The position numbers and the translations under genes are program-made. Under the pieces are notes generated by a model. That model saw nothing but the letters and a program-made list of their open reading frames with translations. It was not told the DNA's origin and made no database searches. This document shows positions 7,967 through 17,882 of a stretch of 64,000 nt of DNA, piece after piece. Positions within the stretch are counted from its first letter, which is position 1; every line of letters begins with the position of its first letter. The DNA comes from an uncultured Erythrobacter sp. (GTDB taxonomy: Bacteria > Pseudomonadota > Alphaproteobacteria > Sphingomonadales > Sphingomonadaceae): assembly GCA_947502305.1 (NCBI GenBank), contig CANMZA010000001.1:1550001-1614000 (forward strand), in the 5' to 3' direction.

Positions 7967-9394
7967 TCAGCTGGCCGAAGCCGCGGCATGTTTGAGCACA
8001 AAATCGCGGGACGTTTCGTAATCCCCGGCAAGCTGCGTGTAATGCTCCTCGCGCCCAAACAAATCGCCAACCCGTGACGGCAAGGCCGGGCGCACACCCA
8101 CGGCGCGTTCAACCGCATCACGGAACTTCGCGGGATGAGCAGTGGCGAGCGTAACGATCGGCGTGCCGGGCTTAACATGCCCCGCCGCAACCGCGCCAAG
8201 GCTGGCATGAAGGCCTACGCCGGTATGCGGGTCGATTACTTGATCGGCATTGCGGTATGCCCATTGCAGAGCGCGCGCCGTGTCATCCTGATCGGCGCGG
8301 GCGCTGGAAAACAAGGCGGCTGCGCCGTCGCGCTGAGCCGCGGTCAGGGTCATTGCGCGGGCCTCGTCAAAGTCAGCCATTTGCGCCGCCATTGCCGCCC
8401 CATCGCGCTTCCCATCTGCGCCGCCACAATCGAACAGCAATCGTTCAAAATTGGAACTGACTTGGATGTCCATCGACGGCGTGATCGTCGCGGTGGTCTC
8501 ACCAGTGGAATAATCGCCTTCGCTGATTGCACGGTGCAAAATGTCGTTCACATTCGTGGCCACAATCAATCGTTCAATCGGCAAACCCATTTTCGCTGCG
8601 ACATAGCCCGCGAACACGTCGCCAAAATTGCCCGTCGGCACGCTGTAAGCAACAGCGCGGTCCGGCGCGCCCAATTGCAATGCGGAATGAAAATAATAGA
8701 CGATCTGCGCCATCAACCGCGCCCAATTGATCGAATTGACCGCGCCTAGATTCAGCGGTTGATTGATTTCGCAATCGGCAAACATACGCTTCACATGTCG
8801 CTGAGCGTCATCGAAGCTGCCATCGATTGCGATATTGTGCACATTGGGCGCACGAACTGTGGTCATTTGGCGGCGCTGAACTTCGCTCACCCGTTCATGC
8901 GGGTGCAGCATGAAAATTTCGATCCGGTCACGGCCCGCGACTGCGTTGATCGCAGCAGAACCAGTATCGCCGCTGGTCGCGCCAACAATCGTCAGACGTT
9001 CATCGCGGCGTTCCAAGAATGTTTCAAACAAATGGCCGAGCATCTGCAACGCGACATCCTTAAATGCCAGCGTTGGTCCGTGGAACAATTCCAGCAGCCA
9101 ATGCGTCTCATCCATTTGCACCAATGGCGTCACAGCCGCATGGCCAAAATCGCCATACACCGCCTCGCAAAGTGCGCCCAATTCGTCTTCCGTGAGACTA
9201 CCAGCGACAAATGGTCGCATGATCCGCGTCGCCAGCGCTGCGTATGACAGCCCGCGCAATTCGCGGATTTGAGTATGCGTTAAGCGCGGCCATTCGCGCG
9301 GCAGATACAGCCCGCCATCGGAGGCCAGGCCCGCCAGAGTGGCCCCTTCAAAATCGAGTGCGGGCGCAGCGCCCCTGGTGGAGATATATTCCAT
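7967..9394 (-). CDS. thrC: threonine synthase
   Basis: 475 residues. It carries the PLP-lysine segment GPTLAFKDVALQ, the phosphate-binding SGDTGSAA block and the early TRGAAPALDFEGA substrate-binding start of the proteobacterial long-form enzyme. It converts O-phosphohomoserine to threonine in the cytosol. The ATG at 9394 is chosen; a GTG nine bases upstream would add three residues, and neither has an obvious ribosome site. It is downstream of surf1 and upstream of the methyltransferase, as in many sphingomonads. Confidence 0.95.
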   Translation of the reverse strand: MEYISTRGAAPALDFEGATLAGLASDGGLYLPREWPRLTHTQIRELRGLSYAALATRIMRPFVAGSLTEDELGALCEAVYGDFGHAAVTPLVQMDETHWLLELFHGPTLAFKDVALQMLGHLFETFLERRDERLTIVGATSGDTGSAAINAVAGRDRIEIFMLHPHERVSEVQRRQMTTVRAPNVHNIAIDGSFDDAQRHVKRMFADCEINQPLNLGAVNSINWARLMAQIVYYFHSALQLGAPDRAVAYSVPTGNFGDVFAGYVAAKMGLPIERLIVATNVNDILHRAISEGDYSTGETTATITPSMDIQVSSNFERLLFDCGGADGKRDGAAMAAQMADFDEARAMTLTAAQRDGAAALFSSARADQDDTARALQWAYRNADQVIDPHTGVGLHASLGAVAAGHVKPGTPIVTLATAHPAKFRDAVERAVGVRPALPSRVGDLFGREEHYTQLAGDYETSRDFVLKHAAASAS

Positions 9395-9465
9395 AATGCG
9401 CACCGGTTAGCGGCGCGCGGTTGCCGGGGCAAGCAATGGTCGCTTTGCAGCGCCGCAGCGGGGCT

Positions 9466-10071
9466 TTAATCCCGGCGTTTGCCCAATCGAGAGCGCACCG
9501 CAAACCAATACATGACTAGCGCGGTAAGCGCGAAGAAGAACCATTGCCCAGCATAAGCAAGATGGTTGTTGGGCAAATCTTTGGGATCAGGTTTGGCCAG
9601 AGCCTCAAGTCCAGCGAGAGGCTCGCTTGCAATAATTTTGAAATGATCGCCCATCCTAACGGGAACCCCTATCACGTCGCCGCCATTGAAGTCCGGCTGA
9701 GCAGGAGAAGACGACCATCCAATGTCAGCGTAGGTTTCGGATGCTGGCGGAGCATTGTCCGCAAAGGGGCCGCTGGGGACAGAGCTGCACAAATAGCGAT
9801 GCGCAAAGCCCGCCTGCCCCATGACATTGCGGCCTGCGACGGCCTGCCAATCGCTCGGCTCAGCGCAATCCAACTTCACCGGACGATAGACGACAGCATC
9901 GCTGCCAAAACCTATGTCGATTGTTTCCTGGACGGCTGCCTGCTGCTCATATTCGGCGATCAATGCCTCTTTTTCATCCGCACGGCCCAATTGCCAAAAG
10001 CCAAGCCACACCATGATGGCCGCGGCAACCAGCACAATGATCGTGGGGATTAGAGGCAGGCGCTTGATCAT
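9466..10071 (-). CDS. SURF1-family cytochrome oxidase assembly protein
   Basis: 201 residues with one membrane segment near the N-terminus (about residues 9-27) and one near the C-terminus (about 175-193), bracketing a periplasmic domain; this two-TM plan is the SURF1 hallmark. The N-terminal WLGFWQLGRADEK and the C-terminal NNHLAYAGQWFFFALTAL blocks are family motifs. SURF1 helps insert heme a into subunit I. It overlaps the DUF983 gene by four bases and closes the oxidase gene set. Confidence 0.9.
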   Translation of the reverse strand: MIKRLPLIPTIIVLVAAAIMVWLGFWQLGRADEKEALIAEYEQQAAVQETIDIGFGSDAVVYRPVKLDCAEPSDWQAVAGRNVMGQAGFAHRYLCSSVPSGPFADNAPPASETYADIGWSSSPAQPDFNGGDVIGVPVRMGDHFKIIASEPLAGLEALAKPDPKDLPNNHLAYAGQWFFFALTALVMYWFAVRSRLGKRRD

Positions 10072-10463
10072 TTCGGTTCCGTCTCTTGCCCTTCAAACGC
10101 TGCATAAAGCAGCGCGGTCTTAAACAAACGCAGCGACCCAATCACCGTCACCATCGTCACCGGCGCCCAAAATGCCGCTTGGAACACCAAGGGCGGACGA
10201 AAGGCGGCCTCAATTGCGAGGGCAGCCAACATCAGGAGTATCGCCAGAAACGCCGTCAGCACCCCGGCCAAACGTCCGCCGCGCTCCAAGGCACCCAAAT
10301 TGAGCTCACATTGGCTGCACGTGATCGCGACGCGGGCGGGCGCTTCGAATAAAGTCTTCCCGCCGCAGCGCGGGCATAAACCCAAAAGGGCAGCCCGGAC
10401 GATCCCGGACTGCCCCTTCTCTAATTCTGGGCCTTTTTCTGGCTCAGGGCTTTCGCCCGTCAT
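10068..10463 (-). CDS. DUF983 membrane protein
   Basis: 131 residues from the ATG at 10463. A zinc-ribbon-like N-terminal CPRCGG plus a second CSQC pair precede two hydrophobic segments (about residues 66-86 and 92-112), the standard DUF983 layout. The family is regularly found between ctaE and surf1 in alphaproteobacterial oxidase operons. Its biochemical role is not established, though copper or metal handling for the oxidase is often suggested. The upstream extension to 10613 is antisense within ctaE and rejected. Confidence 0.85.
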   Translation of the reverse strand: MTGESPEPEKGPELEKGQSGIVRAALLGLCPRCGGKTLFEAPARVAITCSQCELNLGALERGGRLAGVLTAFLAILLMLAALAIEAAFRPPLVFQAAFWAPVTMVTVIGSLRLFKTALLYAAFEGQETEPK

Positions 10464-10479
10464 TATGGTTTCGCCGCGG

Positions 10480-11361
10480 TCAATGAACCGCAGCGCCCCA
10501 ACCGCCCCAGACATAGACGGCGATGAACAGGAACAACCACACCACATCAACGAAATGCCAATACCAAGCGGCGGCTTCAAAACCGAAATGCTGGCGCGGT
10601 GTGAAGTGGCCAATATAGGCGCGATACAAACATACAGCGAGGAAGATCGTGCCGATCAACACGTGGAACCCGTGGAAACCGGTCGCCATGTAGAAGGCCG
10701 AACTGTACGTGTTTTGACCGAAGACAAATGGCGCGATGCTGTATTCATAGGCTTGAATACCGCTGAACAAGACGCCGAGCGCAACCGTTGCCCACAGGCC
10801 TTGCTTTAGCCCTTCGCGGTCACCGTGAATCAGGGCGTGATGCGCCCATGTCACCGTGGTGCCGGAGCACAGCAAGATCAAAGTGTTGAGCAGCGGCAGG
10901 CTGAAGGCATCGAGTACTTCCATACCCTCTGGCACCAAAGTGCCCGTGCTGGTGTCGCCTTGAGTGATGAACAGATTTGCCGTGGATTGCACGCCGTCGG
11001 TAAAGGCGACTTGCAAAGGTGCAGGGAACAAAGCGAAGTCGAAAAAACTCCAGAACCAACCAACGAAGAACATCACCTCTGACGCGATGAAGAGGATCAT
11101 GCCGTAGCGCATGTGAAGCTGAACCACTGGTGTGTGATCACCGCGTTGGGCCTCAATCACGACATTCTTGAACCAGAAGAAGAACGTTGCCAGCAAGCCT
11201 GCAAGGCCGAGCCAGATGACGATGTTCGCCGCAGCGCCAAACAGGTCTGGGTAAAAGCTCAGCACCATGCCGCTGGTGAAGGTCAGCGCAGAAAATGCAC
11301 CGAGCAGCGGCCAAATGTCTGGCTCTAGAATGTGATAATCGTGGTTTACATTGCCTGCCAT
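10480..11361 (-). CDS. ctaE: cytochrome c oxidase subunit III
   Basis: 293 residues, seven predicted membrane helices. Family features include the N-terminal NHDYHILEPDIWPL, the FIASEVMFFVGWFWSFFD helix, the ATGFHGFHVLIGTIFL motif and the end WHFVDVVWLFLF. Subunit III stabilises the aa3 oxidase core and guides proton and oxygen entry. It lies downstream of ctaG, in the usual order. Confidence 0.96.
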   Translation of the reverse strand: MAGNVNHDYHILEPDIWPLLGAFSALTFTSGMVLSFYPDLFGAAANIVIWLGLAGLLATFFFWFKNVVIEAQRGDHTPVVQLHMRYGMILFIASEVMFFVGWFWSFFDFALFPAPLQVAFTDGVQSTANLFITQGDTSTGTLVPEGMEVLDAFSLPLLNTLILLCSGTTVTWAHHALIHGDREGLKQGLWATVALGVLFSGIQAYEYSIAPFVFGQNTYSSAFYMATGFHGFHVLIGTIFLAVCLYRAYIGHFTPRQHFGFEAAAWYWHFVDVVWLFLFIAVYVWGGWGAAVH

Positions 11362-11397
11362 GGTCGTTTTCCCGTCCCTAGAAGCTGTGCGTCTAAA

Positions 11398-12012
11398 TTA
11401 TTGCGAGCGGTCAAGAGCACTGGATACGGGCTCTTTCGTGCGATGAAAAGTGTAACTGAGCGTAATCTGTTCGACATCGGCGATAACGTCATCCTCGAGG
11501 ATCGCAGGATCGACGTAATACAGCACCGGCATATTCACTTCTTGGCCTGGCTGAAGCGTTTGCTCTGTGAAACAGAAACACTGAATCTTGTTAAAATAAA
11601 TGCCCGCTTGCGCCGGTTCGACATTGAAAGTCGCGGTACCGGTGATCGGGACATTGGAGGTGTTGCGCGCCACATAGGTCGCGATGTCGCGTTGGCCGAT
11701 GCGGATCGTGTCGGTGGGTTGGGATGGGCGAAATTCCCATGGCATATCGCGCGCGGTCGAGGCATCGAAACGGATCGAAATCTCTCGATTTGTGCCGGCG
11801 GCTGCGGCGCGGTTTGCATCCGCTTGGCTTGCCACCTGCGTCGTACCGCCAAATCCCGTCACACGGCAAAACAGATCATACAAAGGCACAGCAGCATAGC
11901 CGAGCCCGAGCATCGCGAGCGCAAACAAAATCGCCATCCCGCCGACCTGGGCGTTCTTGCGGTTTGCGCCTGCGCGATCTTCGCCGTGATTGAGTGAAGC
12001 AGTGGCCGTCAT
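11398..12012 (-). CDS. ctaG: cytochrome c oxidase assembly protein (Cox11-like)
   Basis: 204 residues with a single N-terminal membrane anchor (about residues 24-44) and a periplasmic immunoglobulin-like domain. The copper-binding CFCF motif (IQCFCFTEQTL) and the VPLYDLFCRVTG start are diagnostic of Cox11/CtaG, which delivers copper to the CuB site of subunit I. It starts one base after the stop of the 41-residue membrane protein, so translation is likely coupled. Confidence 0.95.
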   Translation of the reverse strand: MTATASLNHGEDRAGANRKNAQVGGMAILFALAMLGLGYAAVPLYDLFCRVTGFGGTTQVASQADANRAAAAGTNREISIRFDASTARDMPWEFRPSQPTDTIRIGQRDIATYVARNTSNVPITGTATFNVEPAQAGIYFNKIQCFCFTEQTLQPGQEVNMPVLYYVDPAILEDDVIADVEQITLSYTFHRTKEPVSSALDRSQ

Positions 12013-12013
12013 A

Positions 12014-12139
12014 TCAATCGCTCATCCTGACCACAGTGATGGCGTAGAACAAAACGGCAAAGAACAGCAGCGTACCGCCAACCACAAGGTTGCGGCTTTT
12101 TTGGCGGCGTTTAAACTCGTTTTCGTCGTCAGGCATCAT
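12014..12139 (-). CDS. 41-residue single-pass protein of the oxidase operon (CoxF-like)
   Basis: A short ORF whose ATG overlaps the ctaB stop (bases 12136-12139). It encodes a charged N-terminus ([16 protein letters not shown]) followed by one hydrophobic helix and ends one base before ctaG. A short single-TM protein at exactly this place between ctaB and ctaG is common in alphaproteobacterial aa3 oxidase loci. The tight coupling and the membrane helix support a real gene. The function is unknown, presumably assembly-related. Confidence 0.75.
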   Translation of the reverse strand: MMPDDENEFKRRQKSRNLVVGGTLLFFAVLFYAITVVRMSD

Positions 12140-13107
12140 GCGAACACTCCTGCAAGAATGCCCGGCCCGATCAGACCTTGCGCGGCCAGCACCCGGTCCG
12201 CGACCAATGCCGCGAATAACACGAACAGATAGTAGATGCTGAATTTGAACAGCAATTTTTCTTGGCTCATCGCGTCTTCTTCTGCGCGGGTGCGAATGCC
12301 GACAGGCATCGCAAATGCGAAGAACAAGAGCGACAGAACCGTAGCAACCGAGCCATAGACCCAGCTTGTCCCGCCGATCACCCAAGGGGCAATCGCGACC
12401 GGCGCTAGCAACACGGTGTAGATCAAAATCTGCCGCCGGGTGGATGGCTCGCCTGCAACCACCGGCATCATTGGAATGCCGACTTTTGCGTAATCCGATT
12501 TCATAAACAGCGCGAGCGCCCAGAAATGCGGCGGGGTCCACATAAAGATAATTGCGAAGAGCAGGACCGGCATCGCGGTGACTTCGCCCGTAACCGCAAT
12601 CCAACCGATCAACGGAGGAAAAGCCCCGGACCCGCCGCCGATCACAATGTTTTGGGGCGTGCGCGGTTTCAGCCACATTGTGTAGATCACGGCATAATAG
12701 ACAATCGCGATTGCCAACATCGCGGCGGCCAACCAACCAATCGCGACGCCCATGATGAACACCGACACACCTGAAAGGAATAGGCCAAAATCACGCGCAT
12801 CACGCGGCTGCATCCGCCCGCTCGGCAAAGGTCGGTTCGCGGTTCGCTTCATGCCCGCGTCAAGGTCCGCTTCCCACCAATGGTTAAGAGCGGCCGAACC
12901 GCCAGCGCCCATCGCAATCGCAAGGATCGCCGTGAACCCTAGCACCGGGTGAATGGTGCCCGGCGCGGCTAGCAAGCCACAAATCGCTGTGAAAATCACC
13001 AGCGTCATGACGCGCGGCTTCGTCAGCGTGAAGAAATCACGCCATTCTGCCGGCATCTTGGTCGCATTTGCGGCGGTGGTCATATCAGCGCTCTGGTTCA
13101 TCATCAT
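12136..13107 (-). CDS. ctaB: protoheme IX farnesyltransferase (heme O synthase)
   Basis: 323 residues with about eight or nine membrane helices. The prenyl-diphosphate binding region reads [15 protein letters not shown], matching the family NxxxDxxxD motif, and [22 protein letters not shown] is the second conserved loop. The enzyme farnesylates heme b to heme o, the precursor of heme a for this oxidase. It is downstream of ctaD. Confidence 0.96.
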   Translation of the reverse strand: MMMNQSADMTTAANATKMPAEWRDFFTLTKPRVMTLVIFTAICGLLAAPGTIHPVLGFTAILAIAMGAGGSAALNHWWEADLDAGMKRTANRPLPSGRMQPRDARDFGLFLSGVSVFIMGVAIGWLAAAMLAIAIVYYAVIYTMWLKPRTPQNIVIGGGSGAFPPLIGWIAVTGEVTAMPVLLFAIIFMWTPPHFWALALFMKSDYAKVGIPMMPVVAGEPSTRRQILIYTVLLAPVAIAPWVIGGTSWVYGSVATVLSLLFFAFAMPVGIRTRAEEDAMSQEKLLFKFSIYYLFVLFAALVADRVLAAQGLIGPGILAGVFA

Positions 13108-13192
13108 ATTGCGAGAGAGCGCACCTTAACGGCGCGCCCTCCCTCGTTTTCATTTGCAACCGCCCGGCATTTCGCCGCGCGTCAATTACGCC

Positions 13193-14908
13193 TTACGCAG
13201 TCGCAGGGCGGTGATCGTGGTAATCGTGGTGGTCTTCGATCACCGGCAATGTTTCAAACTGGTGGAATGGCGGCGGGCTGGTCAGTGTCCATTCCAGCGT
13301 CGTTGCGCCCTCACCCCATGGGTTGTTTTCTGCCTTGCGGCCAGCGGTGAACGCATAGGCAAGGTTGACGAAGAAGATCGCCATCGAAGCAGCCATAATC
13401 GCATAGCCATATGAGCTGACCATGTTCCAGAATGCGAACGCCTCAGGATAGTCTGGGATACGCCGCGGCATACCGTCCATCCCCAAGAAGTGTTGCGGGA
13501 AGAAGATCACGTTCACGCCGATGAAGAACACCCAGAAGTGCAGATGCGACAGGAATTCGGAGTGCATCCGCCCGCTCATTTTCGGGAACCAGTAATAAAA
13601 GCCCGCGAACAAGGAGAAGACCGCGCCCATCGAAAGCACATAGTGGAAGTGAGCGATCACGTAGTAAGTGTCATGCAGGTTATCATCGATACCGCCATTG
13701 GCCAGCACCACGCCCGTCACACCGCCAACGGTGAACAGGAAGATAAAGCCAAGCGCCCAAACCATCGGTGACTTAAACTCGATACTGCCGCCCCACATGG
13801 TCGCGATCCAGCTAAAGATCTTCACGCCCGTCGGAACGGCAATCACCATCGTTGCCGCGGTGAAATACATCTTCGTGTTCACGTCGAGGCCCACGGTATA
13901 CATGTGGTGCGCCCAAACGACGAACCCAACCACACCGATCGCCACCATCGCGTAAGCCATGGCGAGATAGCCAAACACAGGCTTGCGGCTGAAGGTTGCG
14001 ACGATCTGACTGATCATGCCAAATCCGGGCAAGATCATGATGTAAACTTCTGGGTGACCAAAGAACCAGAACAGGTGCTGATACAGAACGGGGTCACCGC
14101 CGCCAGCAGGGTCAAAGAATGTTGTGCCAAAGTTACGATCAGTCAGCAGCATCGTAATCGCCGCCGCCAAAACCGGCAGAGCCAGAAGCAGCAAGAACGC
14201 CGTAACCAATACCGACCAAACAAACAGCGGCATTTTGTGCAGGGTCATACCCGGCGCGCGCATGTTGAAAATGGTGGTGATGAAGTTGGTTGCACCAAGG
14301 ATCGAGCCAGCGCCCGCCAAGTGCAAGGAGAAGATCGCGAAATCGACCGCCGGCCCCGGAGAGCCTGTTGTCGAAAGCGGCGCATAGACCGTCCAACCAA
14401 CGCCCGCGCCCATCCCGCCGCTGCCCGGAACAAACATCGAGAACAGCAGGCTGAGGAAGCCAACAACCGTCAGCCAGAATGAGATGTTGTTCATCCGTGG
14501 GAACGCCATATCCGGCGCGCCGATCATCAATGGCACAAACCAATTACCAAAACCGCCAATCATGGCCGGCATGACCATGAAGAAGACCATGATCAGCCCG
14601 TGAGCCGTGATAAACACGTTCCACATGTGACCGGCCGCCGCAATGTCGCCCTCTGATGCTCCAGCCCACCAAAAGAGGTATTGGATACCCGGTTCAGCCA
14701 GTTCCAAACGCATAATGCCCGAAATCGCACCACCAATGATCCCAGCGATAATCGCAAAGATCAGATAGAGGGTGCCGATATCTTTGTGGTTGGTCGACAT
14801 GAACCAGCGGGCGAAAAACCCCGGCATGTGGTGATCATCACCATGATCCCCGCCATGGGTTGTGCCTGCGGCGGTTGGAGCGTCGAAACCTTCAGCTGTG
14901 GTGGCCAT
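13193..14908 (-). CDS. ctaD: cytochrome c oxidase subunit I
   Basis: 571 residues with 12 expected membrane helices. The low-spin heme and CuB ligand regions are clear: the [15 protein letters not shown] helix, the [17 protein letters not shown] block with the cross-linked His-Tyr pair, and the [12 protein letters not shown] helix with two histidines. The catalytic glutamate in GHPEVY places it in the type A oxidases. It reduces oxygen and pumps protons in the inner membrane. The ctaC gene precedes it. Confidence 0.97.
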   Translation of the reverse strand: MATTAEGFDAPTAAGTTHGGDHGDDHHMPGFFARWFMSTNHKDIGTLYLIFAIIAGIIGGAISGIMRLELAEPGIQYLFWWAGASEGDIAAAGHMWNVFITAHGLIMVFFMVMPAMIGGFGNWFVPLMIGAPDMAFPRMNNISFWLTVVGFLSLLFSMFVPGSGGMGAGVGWTVYAPLSTTGSPGPAVDFAIFSLHLAGAGSILGATNFITTIFNMRAPGMTLHKMPLFVWSVLVTAFLLLLALPVLAAAITMLLTDRNFGTTFFDPAGGGDPVLYQHLFWFFGHPEVYIMILPGFGMISQIVATFSRKPVFGYLAMAYAMVAIGVVGFVVWAHHMYTVGLDVNTKMYFTAATMVIAVPTGVKIFSWIATMWGGSIEFKSPMVWALGFIFLFTVGGVTGVVLANGGIDDNLHDTYYVIAHFHYVLSMGAVFSLFAGFYYWFPKMSGRMHSEFLSHLHFWVFFIGVNVIFFPQHFLGMDGMPRRIPDYPEAFAFWNMVSSYGYAIMAASMAIFFVNLAYAFTAGRKAENNPWGEGATTLEWTLTSPPPFHQFETLPVIEDHHDYHDHRPATA

Positions 14909-14966
14909 CGTTTGCGTCTCTTCGTTTCGGTTTAATTCGTGTGTCTAAATGCGGGGCTTCTGCGAG

Positions 14967-15971
14967 TTACGCAGCAGGCTCGGCTTCAGATTCGGATTCT
15001 TCAGCAGCGTCAGCATCGGCGACTTCTTCTGCGCTCGGCATACTGCCGCCCTGCGTCGCAACCCATGCTTCGAACTGCTCCATCGGAACAGCCTCAACCG
15101 CGATCGGCATGAAGCCGTGCAGTGCGCCGCAAAGTTCAGAGCATTGGCCGTAGTAAACGCCCGGCTCATCAATAACGAGCATCCGCTCATTCAAGCGCCC
15201 CGGCACCGCGTCTTGCTTGAACCATAAAGATGGAACCGCAAAAGCGTGGATCACATCAGCGGCGGTGGTTTGGATCCGCAATGGAACACCAACCGGCACA
15301 ACCATTCGGTTATCCACGGCCAGCTGGAAAGGTTCGCCGCTGGCTTGGCTTTCTTCTTCGTCGAGCATGTTGGAAATAATTTCCACATCATGATCGGGAT
15401 ATTCATAACCCCAATACCATTGGTAGCCGACCGCTTTAATTGTGATCGCATCAGCAGGCGGCGTTTCATATTGACGCGCCAGCAACGTGATCGACGGCAC
15501 TGCAATCACAACCAGAATGATCACCGGAACAATCGTCCAGATGACTTCGATCAGGGTGTTGTGCGTGGTTTTGGAAGGAACCGGATTCGCCCGGCGATTG
15601 AACCGGATACCCACATAAAACAGCAGGCCGAGGACAAACAAACTGATCGCGGTGATCACTGGCATCAACAGCCAATCATGCATCGCCAGCGCATAGGCGC
15701 CGTCAGCGGTGTATTGATCCTGAAACGTCATCGACTGCACGGGATCATCGTCAAAATGAACCGGCATGCCTTTACCGGGCGTCGGAGCCATCGGCGTGTA
15801 TCCACCGGCTTCCGGCGCGGCCTCGGCAGCCGCCTCCGTCACTTGTGCCGCCGCTGCAAAATCAGCCTCAGCTGCGTCTTGCGCGATCGCCATTTGCGGA
15901 GAGGCCACGGTAAGAACCGCCGCCATCATCGCCAGAACTCCAAACTTCATGCGGGCAAAAGCCTGACCCAT
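14967..15971 (-). CDS. ctaC: cytochrome c oxidase subunit II
   Basis: 334 residues from the ATG at 15971, which has an AGG-containing ribosome site. A signal peptide (about residues 1-30), an Ala/Glu/Pro-rich linker, two membrane helices (about 95-115 and 140-160) and a periplasmic cupredoxin domain follow in order. The CuA site reads GQCSELCGALHGFM, with both cysteines, the histidine and the methionine. It accepts electrons from cytochrome c. The C-terminus has an acidic Glu/Ala tail after the cupredoxin. A longer frame to 16073 has no secretion signal at its start. Confidence 0.95.
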   Translation of the reverse strand: MGQAFARMKFGVLAMMAAVLTVASPQMAIAQDAAEADFAAAAQVTEAAAEAAPEAGGYTPMAPTPGKGMPVHFDDDPVQSMTFQDQYTADGAYALAMHDWLLMPVITAISLFVLGLLFYVGIRFNRRANPVPSKTTHNTLIEVIWTIVPVIILVVIAVPSITLLARQYETPPADAITIKAVGYQWYWGYEYPDHDVEIISNMLDEEESQASGEPFQLAVDNRMVVPVGVPLRIQTTAADVIHAFAVPSLWFKQDAVPGRLNERMLVIDEPGVYYGQCSELCGALHGFMPIAVEAVPMEQFEAWVATQGGSMPSAEEVADADAAEESESEAEPAA

Positions 15972-16131
15972 AATAGTGCCTAATCGGTTTTCGAATTTAT
16001 CCCATGCCAGAATTGCGAAGGTGCATTTGAAACAGCCCCCGCGCCCCCAGCGCACATATGACGCAAGCGCCACGATTAACGCCCCTTAGCCGCGCTTGCT
16101 CAGTGCCTCAAGCGCTTCTAGGGAGAAAATT

Positions 16132-16182
16132 ATGCAAGCCCACATGAAGACCGCGCAATCAGCCCTCTTAGCAAACCTGTGA
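16132..16182 (+). CDS. 16-codon leader ORF before pyrE
   Basis: An ATG follows a textbook ribosome site (AGGGAGAAAATT) and opens 16 codons (MQAHMKTAQSALLANL) that end 56 bases before pyrE. It is too short to show conservation by eye. The strong initiation signal suggests the region is translated, perhaps as a leader peptide influencing pyrE. No convincing terminator hairpin was seen between it and pyrE. Conservation in relatives would decide. Confidence 0.35.
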   Translation: MQAHMKTAQSALLANL

Positions 16183-16238
16183 CTCCACTCATTCTCGCCC
16201 TATAAAACGCTCAATTTTCAACCGGAAAACAGCCTATT

Positions 16239-16844
16239 ATGACCACAACGCAGACCATTCCTGAAACTGTTGATGACGTTCTGGCAGAGTTCCGCAGCTG
16301 CGGCGCTTTGCTCGAAGGGCACTTCAAGCTCTCTTCAGGACGGCATAGCGGGCACTACCTACAATGCGCCCGAGTCTTGATGAACCCTGCTCGCGCTGGC
16401 CGCTTGGCTCAGGCAATCGTGAAGGGCATTCCTGACGACGTTCTGCAAAGGGTCGATGTTGTCGTTTCCCCAGCAATGGGCGGCATTATTGTCGGACACG
16501 AAGTGGCGCGGGTACTGGATAAAGACGCCTTGTTTCTGGAACGCCCAGACGGGATATTCCACCTGCGGCGCGGCTTCGCGCTGGAGCCGTGCGCGAAGGT
16601 TTTGATGGTCGAAGATGTGGTTACAACCGGCCTCTCCAGCCGCGAAGCCATTGCCGCCGTCGCCAAAGAAGGCGGCGAAGTCATCGCGGAATGCGCGCTC
16701 ATCGACCGGTCTTTGGGGTCCGCCGATCTGGGGGTGCCGTTCTATCCCTTGGCTGCTTTTGATTTCCCAACTTATGACGAATCCGACATCCCCGAGGAAT
16801 TGGCCCGCGTAGCTGTGACAAAACCGGGAAGCAGAAAAGCATGA
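16239..16844 (+). CDS. pyrE: orotate phosphoribosyltransferase
   Basis: 201 residues. The PRPP-binding motif VLMVEDVVTTGLSS and the HFKLSSGRHSGHYLQ start are diagnostic of OPRTase, which joins orotate and PRPP in UMP synthesis. The stop overlaps the pdxJ start by four bases. The homologous order pyrE-pdxJ-acpS-lepB is common in sphingomonads. Confidence 0.95.
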   Translation: MTTTQTIPETVDDVLAEFRSCGALLEGHFKLSSGRHSGHYLQCARVLMNPARAGRLAQAIVKGIPDDVLQRVDVVVSPAMGGIIVGHEVARVLDKDALFLERPDGIFHLRRGFALEPCAKVLMVEDVVTTGLSSREAIAAVAKEGGEVIAECALIDRSLGSADLGVPFYPLAAFDFPTYDESDIPEELARVAVTKPGSRKA

Positions 16845-17596
16845 AGCAAAGACCGCCGCCTCAAAAATTACGATTGGGCGTAAATATCGATCACGTTGCG
16901 ACCATCCGCAATGCGCGCGGCGGCGATCATCCTGATCCTGTGCGCGCAGCAGAAATCGTCGCCAGCGTTGGCGGCGACGGGATCACTGCGCATCTGCGCG
17001 AAGACCGCCGCCATATCCGCGATGAAGATCTTGCCCGCATTCAAAATGCGACGCAATTGCCGCTCAACTTGGAAATGGCCGCGACCGAAGAAATGCTAGA
17101 GATTGCGCTGCGTCACAAACCGCACGCGGCGTGCATCGTCCCGGAGAAGCGAGAGGAACGCACCACCGAAGGGGGCTTGGACGCGGCAGGTTTGCACAAC
17201 ACGCTGGCACCGATTGTTGAACAATTGCGCGCCGCCGGTATCCGCGTCTCGCTGTTTATCGAGGCCGATGAACGACAGCTCGACACATCATTGCGTCTTG
17301 GTGTGCCAGTAGTTGAGTTTCACACCGGCGAATATGCCCACGCCTTTTTGGACGGCGACACGGTGCGCGTCGAAAAAGAACTGCGCCGGATCAGCGATAT
17401 GGCCGCTTTGGCAGCGAAAAATGGGATTGAGCCGCATGCTGGCCACGGCCTGACCTTTGAAAACGTCCAACCGATCGCGGCGATCCCGCAAATCGCGGAA
17501 TTGAATATCGGGCACTACCTTATCGGAGAGGCAGTGTTCACCGGTCTGGAACCCGCCATCCGCCGGATGCGCGATTTGATGGATGCGGCACGCTGA
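16841..17596 (+). CDS. pdxJ: pyridoxine 5'-phosphate synthase
   Basis: 251 residues of a TIM barrel with the PdxJ signatures LRLGVNIDHVATIRNARGG, DGITAHLREDRRHI, CIVPEKREERTTEGGLD and a phosphate-binding ELNIGHYLIGEAV end. It condenses 3-amino-acetone phosphate with deoxyxylulose phosphate to form vitamin B6. Length is normal. It starts within the last codons of pyrE. Confidence 0.96.
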   Translation: MKQRPPPQKLRLGVNIDHVATIRNARGGDHPDPVRAAEIVASVGGDGITAHLREDRRHIRDEDLARIQNATQLPLNLEMAATEEMLEIALRHKPHAACIVPEKREERTTEGGLDAAGLHNTLAPIVEQLRAAGIRVSLFIEADERQLDTSLRLGVPVVEFHTGEYAHAFLDGDTVRVEKELRRISDMAALAAKNGIEPHAGHGLTFENVQPIAAIPQIAELNIGHYLIGEAVFTGLEPAIRRMRDLMDAAR

Positions 17597-17597
17597 T

Positions 17598-17882
17598 ATG
17601 GCGGCGGAGGAACTTCCTGCTCTGTCTCGCGCTCAAAAATTTTGGGCACTTGGCGCGGCGCTCTTATTTTTGATTGCGACCGCGTTTTTGGGTTTCTCGC
17701 TAAACACAGGCGCTTTGCGCGGTTTTGCGATTGGCTGGCTGGCCTTGCAGATTTTTGGCTATGTCGGCGCGCTCAAATTCGCAAAGGGCGATTTTGCGCA
17801 TCCACTGTTTAAGAGCCAAGTGATGCTGCATTTTATCGCGCTGATGCTTCTAGCGGCGTCAATCATAAAGGCATTCTCATGA
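17598..17882 (+). CDS. small three-helix membrane protein
   Basis: 94 residues from the ATG at 17598. Three hydrophobic stretches (about residues 13-35, 42-59 and 72-92) separated by short polar loops indicate an inner-membrane protein. No family is recognised. It overlaps acpS by four bases and follows pdxJ by one base, so it belongs to this operon. The link with envelope lipid or LepB function is only positional. Confidence 0.65.
   Translation: MAAEELPALSRAQKFWALGAALLFLIATAFLGFSLNTGALRGFAIGWLALQIFGYVGALKFAKGDFAHPLFKSQVMLHFIALMLLAASIIKAFS

Noticed and set aside
11332..11997. Long plus-strand ORF opposite ctaG
   Set aside because: It is antisense to a gene with clear Cox11 motifs, and its codons are low in the expected pattern; it reads as a shadow of ctaG.
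13904..14482. Long plus-strand ORF opposite ctaD
   Set aside because: It is fully antisense to subunit I and has a His/Arg/Gln-rich composition typical of mirror frames.
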